Below are positions 12,133 through 23,612 of a DNA stretch of 64,000 nucleotides, in pieces. This DNA is from Emergomyces orientalis. Lineage: Eukaryota; Ascomycota; Eurotiomycetes; Onygenales; Ajellomycetaceae. The stretch spans positions 1,116,001 through 1,180,000 of the forward strand of contig MOWL01000023.1 of NCBI GenBank assembly GCA_002110485.1, in the 5' to 3' direction. The stretch's first letter is position 1, and the number at the start of each line of letters is the position of its first letter. A program made the translations under genes and the position numbers. The notes under the pieces were generated by a model that was not told the DNA's origin, did not search any database, and was given only the letters and a program-made list of their open reading frames with translations.

Positions 12133-12504
12133 TGTTGTAGCATTCTCCTTGCCGCGGGGAGGCGTTTTGTTTTGGCGGCGTTGTTTGATTGAGGTCAGTC
12201 GACGGAAATTGTAATTCTTATGATGACATGCAGTTACTGAGGTTGGTAATACAAATACACAGGGTACATAAACAAGGCATGATAAGTGGGTACATTACCG
12301 TATGTATTATAAGATTGATAAGATAATATTATCCACAAAGCACGAGTCACATGATTGCCAATAACGATCTCGGGCTCTCTTTTTTCCACAATCTCGAAAT
12401 TCCAATCCAATATCGAATTTTATGAGATCCTGTCAGCGCTCGACGACAAGTTCCTCGGGAGAGAAATAAGAAGAGAGGACTGGTGACGGCTCTTTTCTTG
12501 CAAG
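12133..12504. promoter_or_regulatory. Divergent promoter region, Vps20 / Rix7
   Basis: 372 bp between divergent starts. No defined motif is assigned. Confidence 0.5.
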
Positions 12505-14936
12505 ATGGCCCCGAGGAATCGTGGTGGCAGACCCACACTCGGGCATGGTCTTGATAAAGAGGTACGCTCTGCACATTCTCTGATATGTTTGTATTTTATT
12601 TTAGTCATTTCTCAAGCTGTATATAAATGAACCGCAAGTACTGATTCGACTTACCTATCGCAAACAAGGTGTACCAAATAGTGCGCAAGATTGCCGATGA
12701 TCTTCAGTTGGAAGGGGAGAATGCACGCTTAACTCCACCGTTTGTCTACGACCGTATAAAACGTTCCAATTCCAGTCTCAACCGCAGAGGGAAAAAGTTG
12801 CTGGAAGATAGTATCGAACGGGTACTGGAGGTTGTTAAAACAGATGTGCTTGGTGATGAAGAGTCAGATTCGATTAACGGAGAATTTGAAGGACTGGAGG
12901 AGAAGAATGCTATGCCGGTAGGCTTCCACTTTAACTGAGATTATTCACATGGAGTGGTAGAGAAAGGAATTGCTAACCGTATTAAGGATTCTAACGGCAT
13001 GAACAAAAGTATCGTGGGAATGTGGGGCACACAATCAAAGACTCCAGCAACACAAAAGAAGGTAGTGGATGCGGCGGAGGTTGATTCGACATCTCCAGTG
13101 CCTACGGCTACTGCAAATAAGAGACGGCAAGCCGGAGGAGAGTCTCACCCTAAAAGAAGGAAGGCGGAAAGCAGCGTTGACAGGTCACCTCCTACCCACG
13201 TAAACTTGGCGGATTTAGGCGGAGTAGATGATGTAATTCAAGACCTGGAAGACCTCATCGTCCTGCCGATGACACGCCCTCAAGTCTACTCTTTGTCGAA
13301 AGTGCAACCTCCACGCGGGATATTGCTTCACGGCCCGCCTGGTTGCGGTAAAACCATGATTGCCAATGCTTTTGCAGCAGAGCTAGGTGTACCGTTTATC
13401 GCAATATCAGCACCGTCTATAGTCTCGGGTATGTCCGGAGAATCCGAGAAGGCATTGCGAGAACACTTCGATGAGGCAAAGAAAGTTGCGCCGTGCCTCA
13501 TCTTCATTGATGAAATCGACGCAATCACCCCTAAACGCGAAAGCGCTCAGAGGGAAATGGAAAAACGAATAGTTGCGCAGCTACTTACGTGCATGGATGA
13601 TTTGGCTTTGGAAAAAACGAATGGGAAACCAGTTATTGTATTGGCAGCTACGAATCGCCCAGACAGCCTGGATGCTGCGCTGCGACGAGGTGGAAGATTT
13701 GACAAAGAGATCAATCTTACCGTTCCTAGCGAACCTGTGAGAGAGCAAATCCTGCGGGCTCTAACAAAGGACATGAACCTCTCGGATGACCTAGACTTCA
13801 AACTTCTAGCGAAAAGAACACCGGGATTCGTTGGTGCTGATCTTAACGACCTCGTCTCCACCGCCGGTGCAGCTGCTATCAAACGATACGTTGAACTCCT
13901 GAAATCGCATAAAGCCGACGAAATGGAAATAGAAGACGCAACCACAAATGATGACGAGAACGGTAGTAAGAAAATCAGCCCTAAAATCCTCGAACTCCGC
14001 CGCCTCATCAAACACGCCCGCGAAACCCCTTTAGACTCTGAATCCCAAACAATCTCGGTCTCCAACACCGATTTCTTCACGGCCTTACCCAAAATCCAAC
14101 CATCCTCGAAACGCGAAGGTTTCGCCACCATTCCAGACACAACATGGGCAGACATCGGCGCCCTAGGCGGTGTCCGCGACGAACTCGCCACCGCAATTGT
14201 TGAACCAATCCGCAACCCGGACATCTACGCTCGCGTCGGTATCACTGCCCCGACAGGTGTCTTACTCTGGGGCCCGCCGGGCTGCGGTAAAACACTACTA
14301 GCCAAAGCAGTCGCCAACGAGTCTCGCGCCAATTTCATCAGCGTCAAGGGCCCCGAACTGCTGAATAAATACGTTGGCGAATCCGAACGCGCCGTCCGCC
14401 AGGTGTTTGTACGCGCTCGCTCCTCCATCCCCTGTGTCATCTTCTTTGACGAACTCGACGCCCTCGTGCCCCGCCGCGACGATACGCTCTCTGAAGCTTC
14501 TGCCCGCGTCGTGAATACCCTTCTCACCGAACTTGATGGCCTGGGTAGTGCGCGGCAGGGTATATATGTCATCGCAGCCACGAATCGGCCGGATATCATT
14601 GACCCGGCTATGCTACGGCCGGGCCGGCTGGAAACATTGCTTTTTGTAAATCTGCCCAGCGCGGATGAGCGGGTGGAAATTCTGCAGACGCTGTTGCGGA
14701 AACTGCCGATTGAGTTCTCGGATGAGATGAAAGAGTTGGCGAGGTCGTGTGAAGGGTTTAGCGGTGCCGATCTGGGGTCGTTGTTGCGTAGAGCTGGGTA
14801 TTGTGCTATCAAGCGGCGGGATACGATACGTTTCGAGGACTTCTCGGTAGCGAAGGCGGGAATTAGGCCTAGTGTGTCGGATATGAAGAAATATGAGAAG
14901 TTGAGGAGAGTCTGGGAAGGGGGTAATGTTATATAG
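12505..14936 (+). CDS. rix7: Ribosome biogenesis AAA ATPase Rix7 (NVL)
   Basis: Three exons (12505-12561, 12669-12917, 12963-14936) encode 759 residues. Two AAA modules are visible. D1 has GPPGCGKT (about residues 226-233) and LIFIDEIDAI. D2 has GPPGCGKT (about 539-546) and VIFFDELDAL, with RPGR arginine-finger regions. The N-terminus carries a basic stretch (RRQAGG..HPKRRK) that could be a nuclear localisation signal. Two AAA domains with a DLGGVDDVI entry and a helical N-domain match Rix7/NVL rather than Cdc48. It strips factors such as Nsa1 from pre-60S particles in the nucleolus. The second intron is only 45 nt. Its acceptor is the third AG after the branch-like TTAACTGA, because the two nearer AGs lead to stops. 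The gene is tail-to-tail with Erb1, another 60S assembly factor. Confidence 0.92.
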
Positions 14937-15291
14937 ATGTACGTTTTTGGACATTTGGTTGGTTTTTTGGGATAGATCCTGTTGCTGGTATGGTATTTCT
15001 TAGCTTTGCAGCTGCTGCTTTAATATGACGTCGTATCCAACCCCCCAAGGAGTTGATCGTCATGGGATTTACTAATCAACAAGGGATATCGACATTCACA
15101 TGTACAGTACATAGAAAATTGAGTTAGGGAAATTTTCCATTTGCAATCAAATCATTTTTCACTCGCATTACTCTAAAACTCTTTTATGATATCAGAAGGG
15201 GAAAAAAAAACAAAAAAGAAAAGATGCTTGCTTTGCGAAAACCGAACCCAGTAACTCAAGAGGCCCATTTCGTGATCTAAAACAGAATATC
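14937..15291. other. Convergent intergenic region, Rix7 / Erb1
   Basis: 355 bp of 3' flanks with an A-rich tract near 15200-15225. No other feature seen. Confidence 0.5.
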
Positions 15292-17673
15292 CTACATCCA
15301 CAACCGACACGTTCCATCAGCACCTGCGCTAACACACCATGCCTCCTTCGGATGCCAATCTAGATCCAAAACACCCAACTCTCCAGTGACCTTATGGCCA
15401 CGGAGAACCTTCAACGGAACAATGCTGGCATTACTCAGAAGATCGCCCGTGACGCTTCCGTGGAAAATCTGGAGAGAGCCGTCATCGCTGGCATCCGCAA
15501 ATAGCGGATAGTTGGCATGATACCGTACGGCGCGGATGGCTTTCTGATGATAACGGAGCGTTTTGTATGGACGGGGGGAGAGATCGACATCGTGCCAGAG
15601 GAGACGTCGATCGTAGGAGCCAACAATTAAATTGTCGCCACCAGAGGTGGTGGAGGAGGTGGGGTGGATGTCGAAGGAGGAGATCCACCGGGCACCTGGC
15701 TGGAGTATCTTGACGAGAGTCTGGCGGGAAAGGTCGTATGCGCGAATGGTGCGCTGGTTTGCGACAAAGAGGATGGGTTTGGACGGGTGGAAATGGGCGG
15801 TCTGGGGTGGGCCACCACCCTTCAGGCGACGGCGGAAGGGGTGCTGGGTAAGGTGTTTGGAGAGGGTATGGATTGCGATTGCGAGTGAGACAGGTGTGGC
15901 TGTGCCGGGGCATACGGTCACAAAGTAATCGCCGCGACGGTGCCAGGAGAGAGACTTTGCGATGTGACCAAGTGAAACAGCTGCCTGGACGCCGGAGTCG
16001 AGAAGAGAGGGTGAAGGACGAGTCCATTGGACTGGTGTTTTCTTCGTGCTATCCGCAGAGGCTGGGGTAGATGCTTTAGCGTAACCCCATCCAGCATCAA
16101 CAATCTCAAGGCTGGCCGTTTCCATTTCTGGGTCAAGTATAGGTGGCACAATAAGGTAGATGCTATCTCCAGTGGCAGCTGCTAAAACCACAGCATCTTT
16201 ACCAGGTCTCCAGCGTACAACATTTATAGGATCCTCATCGCTCAGCTTCACAGCCCAGACCTGGCGGCCTGTAAGAAGTTCCCACACACGCACTGTGCCA
16301 TCATCACCACCGCTTGCAAGCCAAACTCCAGTAGGGTTAATGGCCAGGGTTCGAACCCGGCCGCTGTGGCCGCGAAATAGAGTGGCGCAGGTTGTTGGGA
16401 AGGGTTTTAGCTCTTCGGGACTAGGTAGCTTGGGAAGTAAACTTTCTGGGTCGATATTTAGCTTACTCCTTCTAACTCTGGGGGCCAAATATAAATCTAG
16501 GCAGCGTTCGAATTTCTCCTTGACCAATGATCCATAACCGGGAACCTTTCGAAGAGCATCATGATCAGCAGGCAGGTATTCTCTCTCTCGATCCTCGGGG
16601 TCTGTATTCAACCAGGCTGCCTTCTCCTTTTCATCTGGCAGATACTCTGGAGGTGGATGGTAACTTTCCTCATAACCAGGTGGAGGAAGCTTAGGGGCAG
16701 GTACATGCATGGCATGGTCTGCTCGAGGGGTTTCATTGGCCCAGATGTCATATGTCTGTACGCCCTCCTCCACCTCATCTTCTTCGGTTGGTGGTTTATA
16801 GGGAAGTATCCGTCCTTCTCTGATTGCCTTGACTAGCTTCATTACCCGCTTAGCTTCGTGTTTCGAAGGGACAAATCGCCTTTTCGGCTCCGGAGCCGCA
16901 CTCAGTGGCATAATCTCCAACTTGCTAGTAAAGTACTCGATAGTAGGTTGGTAAGGGTCGTAGCCATCTTCCGTGATTTCATTCATCTGCACTTTGCGCA
17001 GTAGTTCCAATTCATCTTGCGTCAATTCCAGAGGCTTCCCGGTAGAAGGGTCAGTCAGGCCCGTAAAGCCTTTGGGAAGCTCAATGCTATCCAGTAAAGC
17101 GTCAAGAGCCTGCCCCTTTGCTGGTCGCATTATCTTTTTGCCATTGATGTTGTATCCGATGTGTGGATACTGGTCGTAAAAGGAGAGGGGAATGTTCCCA
17201 ATGGTATTCGCATTTTCGTCCGCTTCAGAATAATCTGAGTTGTCGTCTGGGTTGATTTCATCGTATATATACCGTTCGTTTCCATTGGCATCTTTCGTTA
17301 CTCGGTAATTGGGTTTGTCATCATCCTCATCTCCTTCAAATCCGAATTCACTGTCGGATGGGCCGTCCTCGCCGCGTACTAATATGTCGATGTCACGGTC
17401 AGGCTTTGATTTTCCACGAATAGGTTTGGGCTCTATATCCGAAGGAACTTCATCACTGTCAAGTTCATCCTCGTCTTCCTCTTCATCGTCGCTGCTGAGA
17501 TCGTCGATCAATTCTATTTCTGAATCACTACTCTGTTCCGAGCCATCAGAGTTGTCGCAAATGCTTCCATCAAAAGCATCCAAATTGAGTTCATCCCCAG
17601 AGACCACTCCAGGCTCCTCACCTAGATCTCTAGTGACCGCCTTGCGTTTTCTTGAACCTTTGGAAACGTCCAT
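15292..17673 (-). CDS. erb1: Ribosome biogenesis protein Erb1 (BOP1)
   Basis: A single exon encodes 793 residues, close to the roughly 800 of yeast Erb1. I chose the ATG at 17673 (MDVSKGSRKRK); a slightly longer frame starts at a non-ATG codon. The N-terminal 130 residues are highly acidic (runs of D, E and S). The BOP1NT region follows, containing KKIMRPAKGQALDALLDSIELPKGF and the RFVPSKHEAKRVMKLVKAIREGRI segment. The C-terminal half is a WD40 propeller, with repeats such as LFRGHSGRVRTLAINPTGVWLASGGDDGTVRVWEL and a last blade ending SAGADGTCRLWM. Erb1 forms the PeBoW complex with Nop7/PES1 and Ytm1/WDR12 and is needed for 27S pre-rRNA processing in the nucleolus. Confidence 0.96.
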   Translation of the reverse strand: MDVSKGSRKRKAVTRDLGEEPGVVSGDELNLDAFDGSICDNSDGSEQSSDSEIELIDDLSSDDEEEDEDELDSDEVPSDIEPKPIRGKSKPDRDIDILVRGEDGPSDSEFGFEGDEDDDKPNYRVTKDANGNERYIYDEINPDDNSDYSEADENANTIGNIPLSFYDQYPHIGYNINGKKIMRPAKGQALDALLDSIELPKGFTGLTDPSTGKPLELTQDELELLRKVQMNEITEDGYDPYQPTIEYFTSKLEIMPLSAAPEPKRRFVPSKHEAKRVMKLVKAIREGRILPYKPPTEEDEVEEGVQTYDIWANETPRADHAMHVPAPKLPPPGYEESYHPPPEYLPDEKEKAAWLNTDPEDREREYLPADHDALRKVPGYGSLVKEKFERCLDLYLAPRVRRSKLNIDPESLLPKLPSPEELKPFPTTCATLFRGHSGRVRTLAINPTGVWLASGGDDGTVRVWELLTGRQVWAVKLSDEDPINVVRWRPGKDAVVLAAATGDSIYLIVPPILDPEMETASLEIVDAGWGYAKASTPASADSTKKTPVQWTRPSPSLLDSGVQAAVSLGHIAKSLSWHRRGDYFVTVCPGTATPVSLAIAIHTLSKHLTQHPFRRRLKGGGPPQTAHFHPSKPILFVANQRTIRAYDLSRQTLVKILQPGARWISSFDIHPTSSTTSGGDNLIVGSYDRRLLWHDVDLSPRPYKTLRYHQKAIRAVRYHANYPLFADASDDGSLQIFHGSVTGDLLSNASIVPLKVLRGHKVTGELGVLDLDWHPKEAWCVSAGADGTCRLWM

Positions 17674-18903
17674 TGTAAACAATCACCCCCGAGATGTGTA
17701 TGTTGAAGCCGACTCCTTCGTGTAGGAGCTCGTTGACTTTTTTTTCTTCTGTTAGTGCGAGAATCAAGCGCCAAGATTTCATTTTCGGTAAATACTAACA
17801 CCGAGTCCGATCATGTGATAATTAGTATTATATAAGCAATAGTACAACAGATCTAGCATGGGTGGGAATTCCAGCCACCACTGCCTCGGAACTAATTATA
17901 TCATGGTGAAAACGGGGATGGGAGGATAAAATAACTGTACCCCGCCGGCGGCCGACTCGGTTATTATGCCCACGGCTTACATTGTTATTCCCGTGCTCTT
18001 TCTGAGAAATCAAGACACTGAGAGCCAGAACTAGCCCCATATTTTGTTCTAGCACCGAATTACCTTGGGGCTGCGGACGGCGTCACGTGGCACACGTGTT
18101 CCTGATTTAGATCTCAGCATTTCCCAATTTGGCATTCTAAACCCTAACCCCGGGGGCCAGGAACCCAACGGTCCAGCAAAGTATCGCATATGCATGGAAC
18201 CTCGCGTTCTGAATTATTATTTTTTGTCGTGAATTTTGTGAGTTGGTGAGCGAATGCCCACTCGTGGTCCATTCCTCAAACTGGGTATTTTAAGCTACTA
18301 TTCTTAATTTAGCTCCTTCCGAGGCGCTGCTGGAAAGCACACAAGCTCTAGTTCCATTAATAGGAGATATAGCAACGGTTGCATTTGTATTTCTCCAGCC
18401 CGGCTGCGGATTCCAGTCGAATATGGCTAGCAACCAAATACATGGTTCATCCAACGGATGGAATGCAGGGGAATAGTTTCACTCTGGCCGCTCATTCGCT
18501 ATCACTGTGATGAAACTGAGCCTCAGAATAAATTCATGGAAGAGACGAATTTTGTGAAATATATGAACAGGGGCAAGATACACGCTTAAACCCTCTTGGC
18601 TGATGGCTCGAAATCATAATTTGGCGAAGAGTGAAAAGACGGTATTATTATTGATATCGATGCAGCTGAGATTATGTCAACCAGGTCGATCCTTAACGTG
18701 GCTTGTTAGAAATGGTAAGGCAGCAAGCTCTAGTCGGCGAACAACCCTAGCGAGTTTCTCCCAAATAAGTTACTGGCTGGAGCCCTAGATTTGAAATTCC
18801 TCTGCATTTTTAGAAAGCAGGGCTTCCCGATGACATAAAACTGTATATAATCCGTCGTTTCCCCTTAGTCTGATCGGATCCTTTTTTTTTTTTTCTCACC
18901 ATA
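17674..18903. promoter_or_regulatory. Divergent intergenic region, Erb1 / Zn2Cys6 factor
   Basis: 1.2 kb with no supported gene. The right end carries a TATATAA box at 18844-18850 and a T-rich tract just before the ATG at 18904. A short telomere-like CCCTAACCCC occurs near 18142, too short to mean anything. Confidence 0.5.
18844..18850 (+). promoter_or_regulatory. TATA-like box of the Zn2Cys6 gene
   Basis: TATATAA lies about 54 bases upstream of the proposed ATG at 18904, followed by a pyrimidine-rich stretch typical of fungal transcription start regions. No experimental support is available. Confidence 0.4.
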
Positions 18904-20215
18904 ATGGCAGTTATTGCAGAAATAAGAATGTCGCTCTCACGTAATCCTTCAACCGGTCCTACAACGGAATCAAGGGCCACTCGCAAAAGACATGCCGCTT
19001 GTGACGAATGCCGTAAGTGTTTCAATATGGTGATCCAATTTGATGTTTCTTTATTAATGATGAGTAATATCAGGGCAACGAAAGTTGAAGTGCTCTGGCG
19101 AAGCCGGTGGCTGTAGTCGATGTGTGAAGCAGAGTCTCTATTGCCATTATTCTATTCAGAAACCAATGGGCCGTCCGCCAAAGTCGCGAGTGCGACAGGA
19201 AGATGCACATACGGCCGTAACCGCACCCCAATTCCCTGATTATCCTCGAGGTGTTTCTGGGATGGTACAAGTGCCGCCTTTTTCACTGGCAGGCCCATCC
19301 CGAGCGGTACCTGGAACTGTCACGGACACTCCATACACCTCGTATATGATGTCACCAGGCCTTTTCGTCACCAGCAGCCCGATGTACGGGGAACAATGCC
19401 ACAGACAAGCTTCTATTCAACTACCATCTTCCCCTTATCCAACACAGCCATCCTACTCACAACCGTCTAGCGTCGGTATGTTTACCCCACCACCAACATC
19501 AACGACTTTCCCAGGAACTTCGATCCCTGCAACAGCCCCCGAAGCGTACCGGCAACTACAGCCACTGGCACCATGCTCATGCGTCTCTTACATGTATTTA
19601 AGTCTAAACTCCCTGTCCACGCTCTGTTCTTTCCCGCCCTCATCTCATACTCTCTCTACCCTCTACAACGCCGCACGGAATGCTAGATCAGTGATATACT
19701 GCGATATATGCCCTCAGGCCTTCAACAGTTCTGTGCAAAATCTGATGATACTCGGAAGCCTTCTCAACGTGATTGGGGACACCTGGTTAAAGGTCTCGCA
19801 AATGGATGCAGAGCAATTGGGTAGAGATATCCTCTCCCCATCTTTCGTTGCCTCTCTACCTTCAGAGCCTGGCGAACGACAACGACGGTGGAAGAGGTGG
19901 CTGCGTCACGTCGTTAGACATGGAGTCATTGGCAGCGCTATTACGCCCATGGTTGATGCTGTTCAAGATGAGAGCTCAGAAAGCCCTAACTTGCTGTCTC
20001 TGATTCAGGAGCTGGAGGCTAGGCAGCGGTGGTGGCACGCCCAGCCCAGAGAACAAATCGACTATCATACGGGAATGCTCAGGCCGAATGGTGATCTACC
20101 TACGGGTGAGGCCGGCCAATCGCAGGATACTGAGTACATGTGTACCCGCATAGCGGGCACAGCCAGACAGGTGATAAGCCGGTTTGAGTTCGATGACGAA
20201 GAGATGATGGGATGA
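18904..20215 (+). CDS. Zn2Cys6 fungal transcription factor
   Basis: Two exons (18904-19012, 19074-20215; 61-nt intron) encode 416 residues. The intron splits the zinc cluster; joining the exons gives ACDECRQRKLKC and then CSRC, with spacing CX2CX6CX6CX2CX6C, the canonical Gal4-type cluster. It is followed by KPMGRPPKSR, an AT-hook-like basic linker. The middle is rich in Ser, Pro and Thr (disordered, possible activation region). From about residue 190 the segment CSCVSYMYLSLNSLS and the NARSVIYCDICPQAF stretch recall the C-terminal domain of AflR-like regulators of secondary metabolism. No biosynthetic enzyme cluster is adjacent in this window, so a pathway role is only a possibility. Target genes are unknown. 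Confidence 0.85.
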
Positions 20216-23200
20216 CGTTGTTTTCTTTCGTACTTTCTTTTTTTCCTTCTGTGGGTTTTCTCTACTCTACTTTTTATCCCGGGGTTTTCGTCTCATGTTT
20301 CTTGGCTCCTGCTTCAAAGAAAAGAGATGGTTATTTCAGTGTTCCTTTGATCTTGTTCAGCTTCCTTACTTTGGTAACATGTTTTCTGATTTTTCCCTTC
20401 TTCTTTTCTATATTTGCTCTGAACCTTCTTCCCTGATAACCCGCCAAAAGTATAGACGGCATGCATGTTTTCTTTTTTTTCTTTCTTTCTATTTAACCTT
20501 TTCTCTTTTCCCTTCTCTGCTCTTGTTTTCCCACTATTCTCGCTTTCTTTAAGCATAGCTACCTTCGCATAGTACAACATAGCGAATCTACAAGTCAACT
20601 TTGCCATGAAACTTTAGCCACATATGCAGCTTACAATGGAACCGAAGGCAAGGCAGTTTGTTCTGCGAACTGGAATCCAGGATCCCCCCGCTCCTTGTCC
20701 CTGCTCTATTTACGTGGCATCCTGGCTAGATGGCTCAAAACCTCGCCTATATTGAACTTGAGCAAATGAGACCGAATATGGATCTTCCGAGATAGTTCCA
20801 GAAGGCAGGCCATGCAACTAGGCCGGCCCTGCAGGTGAGATCTTCACACTTGTAGGCTAATCCAATTAACCTTCTCTAAACGATATGTCCGGAGACTTTT
20901 AGCTCTCTTTCTCTCTTTCTCTTCGAAACCCTTAGCCGGGAAGCTATGCATGGTTTCCAGCTTGCCAGCAAGCTAGCAAGGCTCTTCGAGGCATGAGCAA
21001 ATGGCCGGACCCGTCAATGCCGCGCCAGGGTTCAGAATCAATCTCTTAAATACCACATTCGGCTCGTAACCCGAGAAACGTTTCCTATTCATAGTGTCGT
21101 ATCTTTAGCGTCAAACGCCCACCAGAGAGGCGGCGGGCTGGACGTATCTCAACAAGCCGAGGAAATTTAGCTCACACATAAAACGATCTACCTATCTCCT
21201 GAACCTCTCTGTACGGATCCCAACAATGGCGTTCAAGCCACTCCACCTACTCGATTCTTGAAACCGCAGAGTGCATTACCGTCAAACTACAAGAGAATGT
21301 CCATGGATAACAAAACTTAAAGACCGCATTCTCCGCGGATATTTTGGTTGCGGGCAAAATGAATCGGACTTCGCTACTGCGAACACCGTCCTCCAGCAGC
21401 TGTGGGCTGAGGAGCAAAGGCTCTGCCCTTGGGGCGAAGTGAGAAGGCGTAGCTATCTCGGTTCTTAGGTTAAGTACCTCGGTGCCTAAGGTACGTACTG
21501 TCAGTCTGTAACTAACTCTTCTCTTATCATAGTTCTTACATAGATCTGATCGGGAGTTAAGACTCATACGAGCAGCTCCTAACTCCGAAACCGCACTCGG
21601 CTTTGCACTGAACTACCGGCACTTGGTTATTTTCTCCCGAACTCGTTACCCCGGGTCGCCCTATTCCAAAATGAACTACAATCTCACCCCCCCTCCCCTC
21701 CTCCCCGACCGCCATGGCTTGATTTTTCTGGCCCCCAAATTTTAGAGAATCTCCTCAAGGCTACCCTAATATTATTATGTTACTTTTTTTTTCCCCTTGC
21801 TCCAATACTAGAACCCAAGGAGAAACCCACTATTGCCGCTAGTTCGGCCTTAATGCTAAATATACATAAATCGGATGGACGCAGCCATTGGACAGCGCCA
21901 GGTGAGCACCAGCAGAAACATCTCCAAGCGTCCAAGCCGCGCCTGCAGCTATGTAAGAGGAGTCTCTCCATTAGTAATAGTGACAGAAACGCCTTCAAAC
22001 CCCACAAGCAGGATCATTTACCTTCATTGCTATTATTATTAGCCCCATCTTATTTTCTGGCAAAGGAGTGGGGGGTTGGGTTGGGCCAAAGGGTTGATGT
22101 TTCTGTTAGTCCGTTATTATTATTCGCTCTGAGAAACGCCTTCGTATTTTCGGCCCTACGGCGGAAATTTTACACTAAATTTAGCTCAGGTTTCGAAGAA
22201 AGCCCCTGCATTGGGCTGTCATGTTTAAATATTTAGCTCGCTGCAATTCTCCCCGCCTGGCCGAATGGAATTGTTTGGCAGGGAGTAAGATTGGGATGAG
22301 GATACGCCTCGGTCATATTTCTCCGAACGGGGAGAAGTCCTTGTCAAATTCATCAAGTGTCAAAGTGTCAATTCTGCCAGGATCATCATGGACACCTCGA
22401 CATATTCGGAATCCTTATCCGCGTGGAGAAAATTCATTTATCTCTTCTACTCTACTTGAGACACAGTATGCAGCTTGCTGTGCAAGGCCTGCTGGGTGAT
22501 TGAGAAATAACTGAATTAAGCAAACAAGTAATCGTGCCTTCGCTTCCAACCCGGGTGTTTGAAAGCGGAATATGATTTTCCTACTCGATGCGGTGTAACT
22601 ATTACCCTATGAGCCGGCCCGTTTTTAACATACGATCTGCGTTTCGCTACTGATGCTAAATATGCGGGGTACGTGACAGGAAACGGAAAGATGAGACAAG
22701 CCAGGCGTTTGCTGGTTAAGTTTATGAATCTGAAATTCAAGTCTGCAAGATTTACTGCATCCCGAACTGAAATATAATAGAGTACAAAGAAAATGTTTTG
22801 CAGTCATGTATTTCAATCAACGCCAGCTCCAAGTTTTTTTCCCACGCAAGTAAAACAAGCTGAAAGGGCTCAAAATGGCATTTATATAGATTGGGAGGGG
22901 AGGCGAAGACTTTCTACGTTGCGCTGTCATCTGAGCTTTTCTGAATCTCCCAACTTCTAATACGTTCCCAAAGAGATGTAGGTTAGATTTTCAAATGTGC
23001 TGCTTGCACATACGGCTACAATATTCTCCCTGGCTCGAAACTAACATCAGGGCGAACACTTAGTCGTCTAGCTAGATCGGAAAATTCAAATGCTTCCAAC
23101 TGCTTCCAATTGCTTCAACTAGCATCTCAAAAAAGCTCCAAGGTTCTTATCGGCCTGGCAGTAAATTGTCATGTAAGCAACTAGTGTTTATCTATATAAT

Positions 23201-23375
23201 AATTCTGACGAAATTCCCCACATTAGGTCTATATTTCTCTTCCAGGCATTCATGTTTGACAACATCACTAATAAGTTGCTAACATCTCCCAAAAAATGAT
23301 AAACATAATTAGCCGAATCCCCAGCAAAACCAAGCCCATCTGTGAAAAGCATAAGGAACAAAAAAAAAAAAAAAA
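20216..23375. other. Long gene-poor intergenic region
   Basis: About 3.2 kb between the transcription factor and the small secreted protein. A T/C-rich tract (about 20218-20550) lies just downstream of the factor and may be its 3' UTR. Short ORFs show no family motif. I see no clear transposon remnant. Confidence 0.5.
23360..23375 (+). repeat. A16 tract immediately before a start codon
   Basis: A homopolymer of 16 adenines runs directly into the ATG of the small secreted protein gene. Adenine-rich 5' leaders are often well translated in yeasts, but length variation here is also likely. Confidence 0.7.
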
Positions 23376-23612
23376 ATGAAATTCTCCTTGATCCTTCTCT
23401 GGCTACTTTCCACAGGCATTATTACAACAACAGCTAAAAGGAGGTGGTACGGTACGGCGCCCTTCTGCAATGGCAAGTGTCCGCGCAATGAGAAGCCATT
23501 CTGCGCATCCCCTTCCCACGATGACGGAACCTGCCATGACGCAGAGTGTCTCAAAATACCATCTGGGCAGTACTGCGTCTTTGGAACGGTGAAATTGTGC
23601 TGCGAGGAATGA
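23376..23612 (+). CDS. Small cysteine-rich secreted protein
   Basis: Single exon, 78 residues. The N-terminus is a textbook signal peptide (MKFSLILLWLLSTGIITTTA), likely cleaved just before KRRWYG. The mature part has about 58 residues and eight cysteines with spacing C-x3-C-x7-C-x9-C-x4-C-x8-C-x7-CC, suggesting four disulfides. The segment WYGTAPFC resembles a recurrent motif in small secreted fungal proteins of unknown function. Such proteins include effectors and antimicrobial peptides, but nothing here shows activity. It is isolated in 5 kb of otherwise gene-poor DNA and lies 1.3 kb from an LTR-like repeat. Real-gene status is supported by the signal peptide, the even cysteine count and the proper ATG; expression is unknown. 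Confidence 0.72.
   Translation: MKFSLILLWLLSTGIITTTAKRRWYGTAPFCNGKCPRNEKPFCASPSHDDGTCHDAECLKIPSGQYCVFGTVKLCCEE

Noticed and set aside
16343..16362. A tRNA T-arm-like GGGTTCGAACCC sequence
   Set aside because: It lies inside the Erb1 coding exon and no acceptor, D or anticodon arm can be built around it.
18138..18155. Telomere-like CCCTAACCCC
   Set aside because: Only about one and a half units and within a normal intergenic region; not a telomere.
21247..21567. 106-codon minus-strand ORF
   Set aside because: No protein-like features and no splice partners; ordinary chance ORF length for this base composition.
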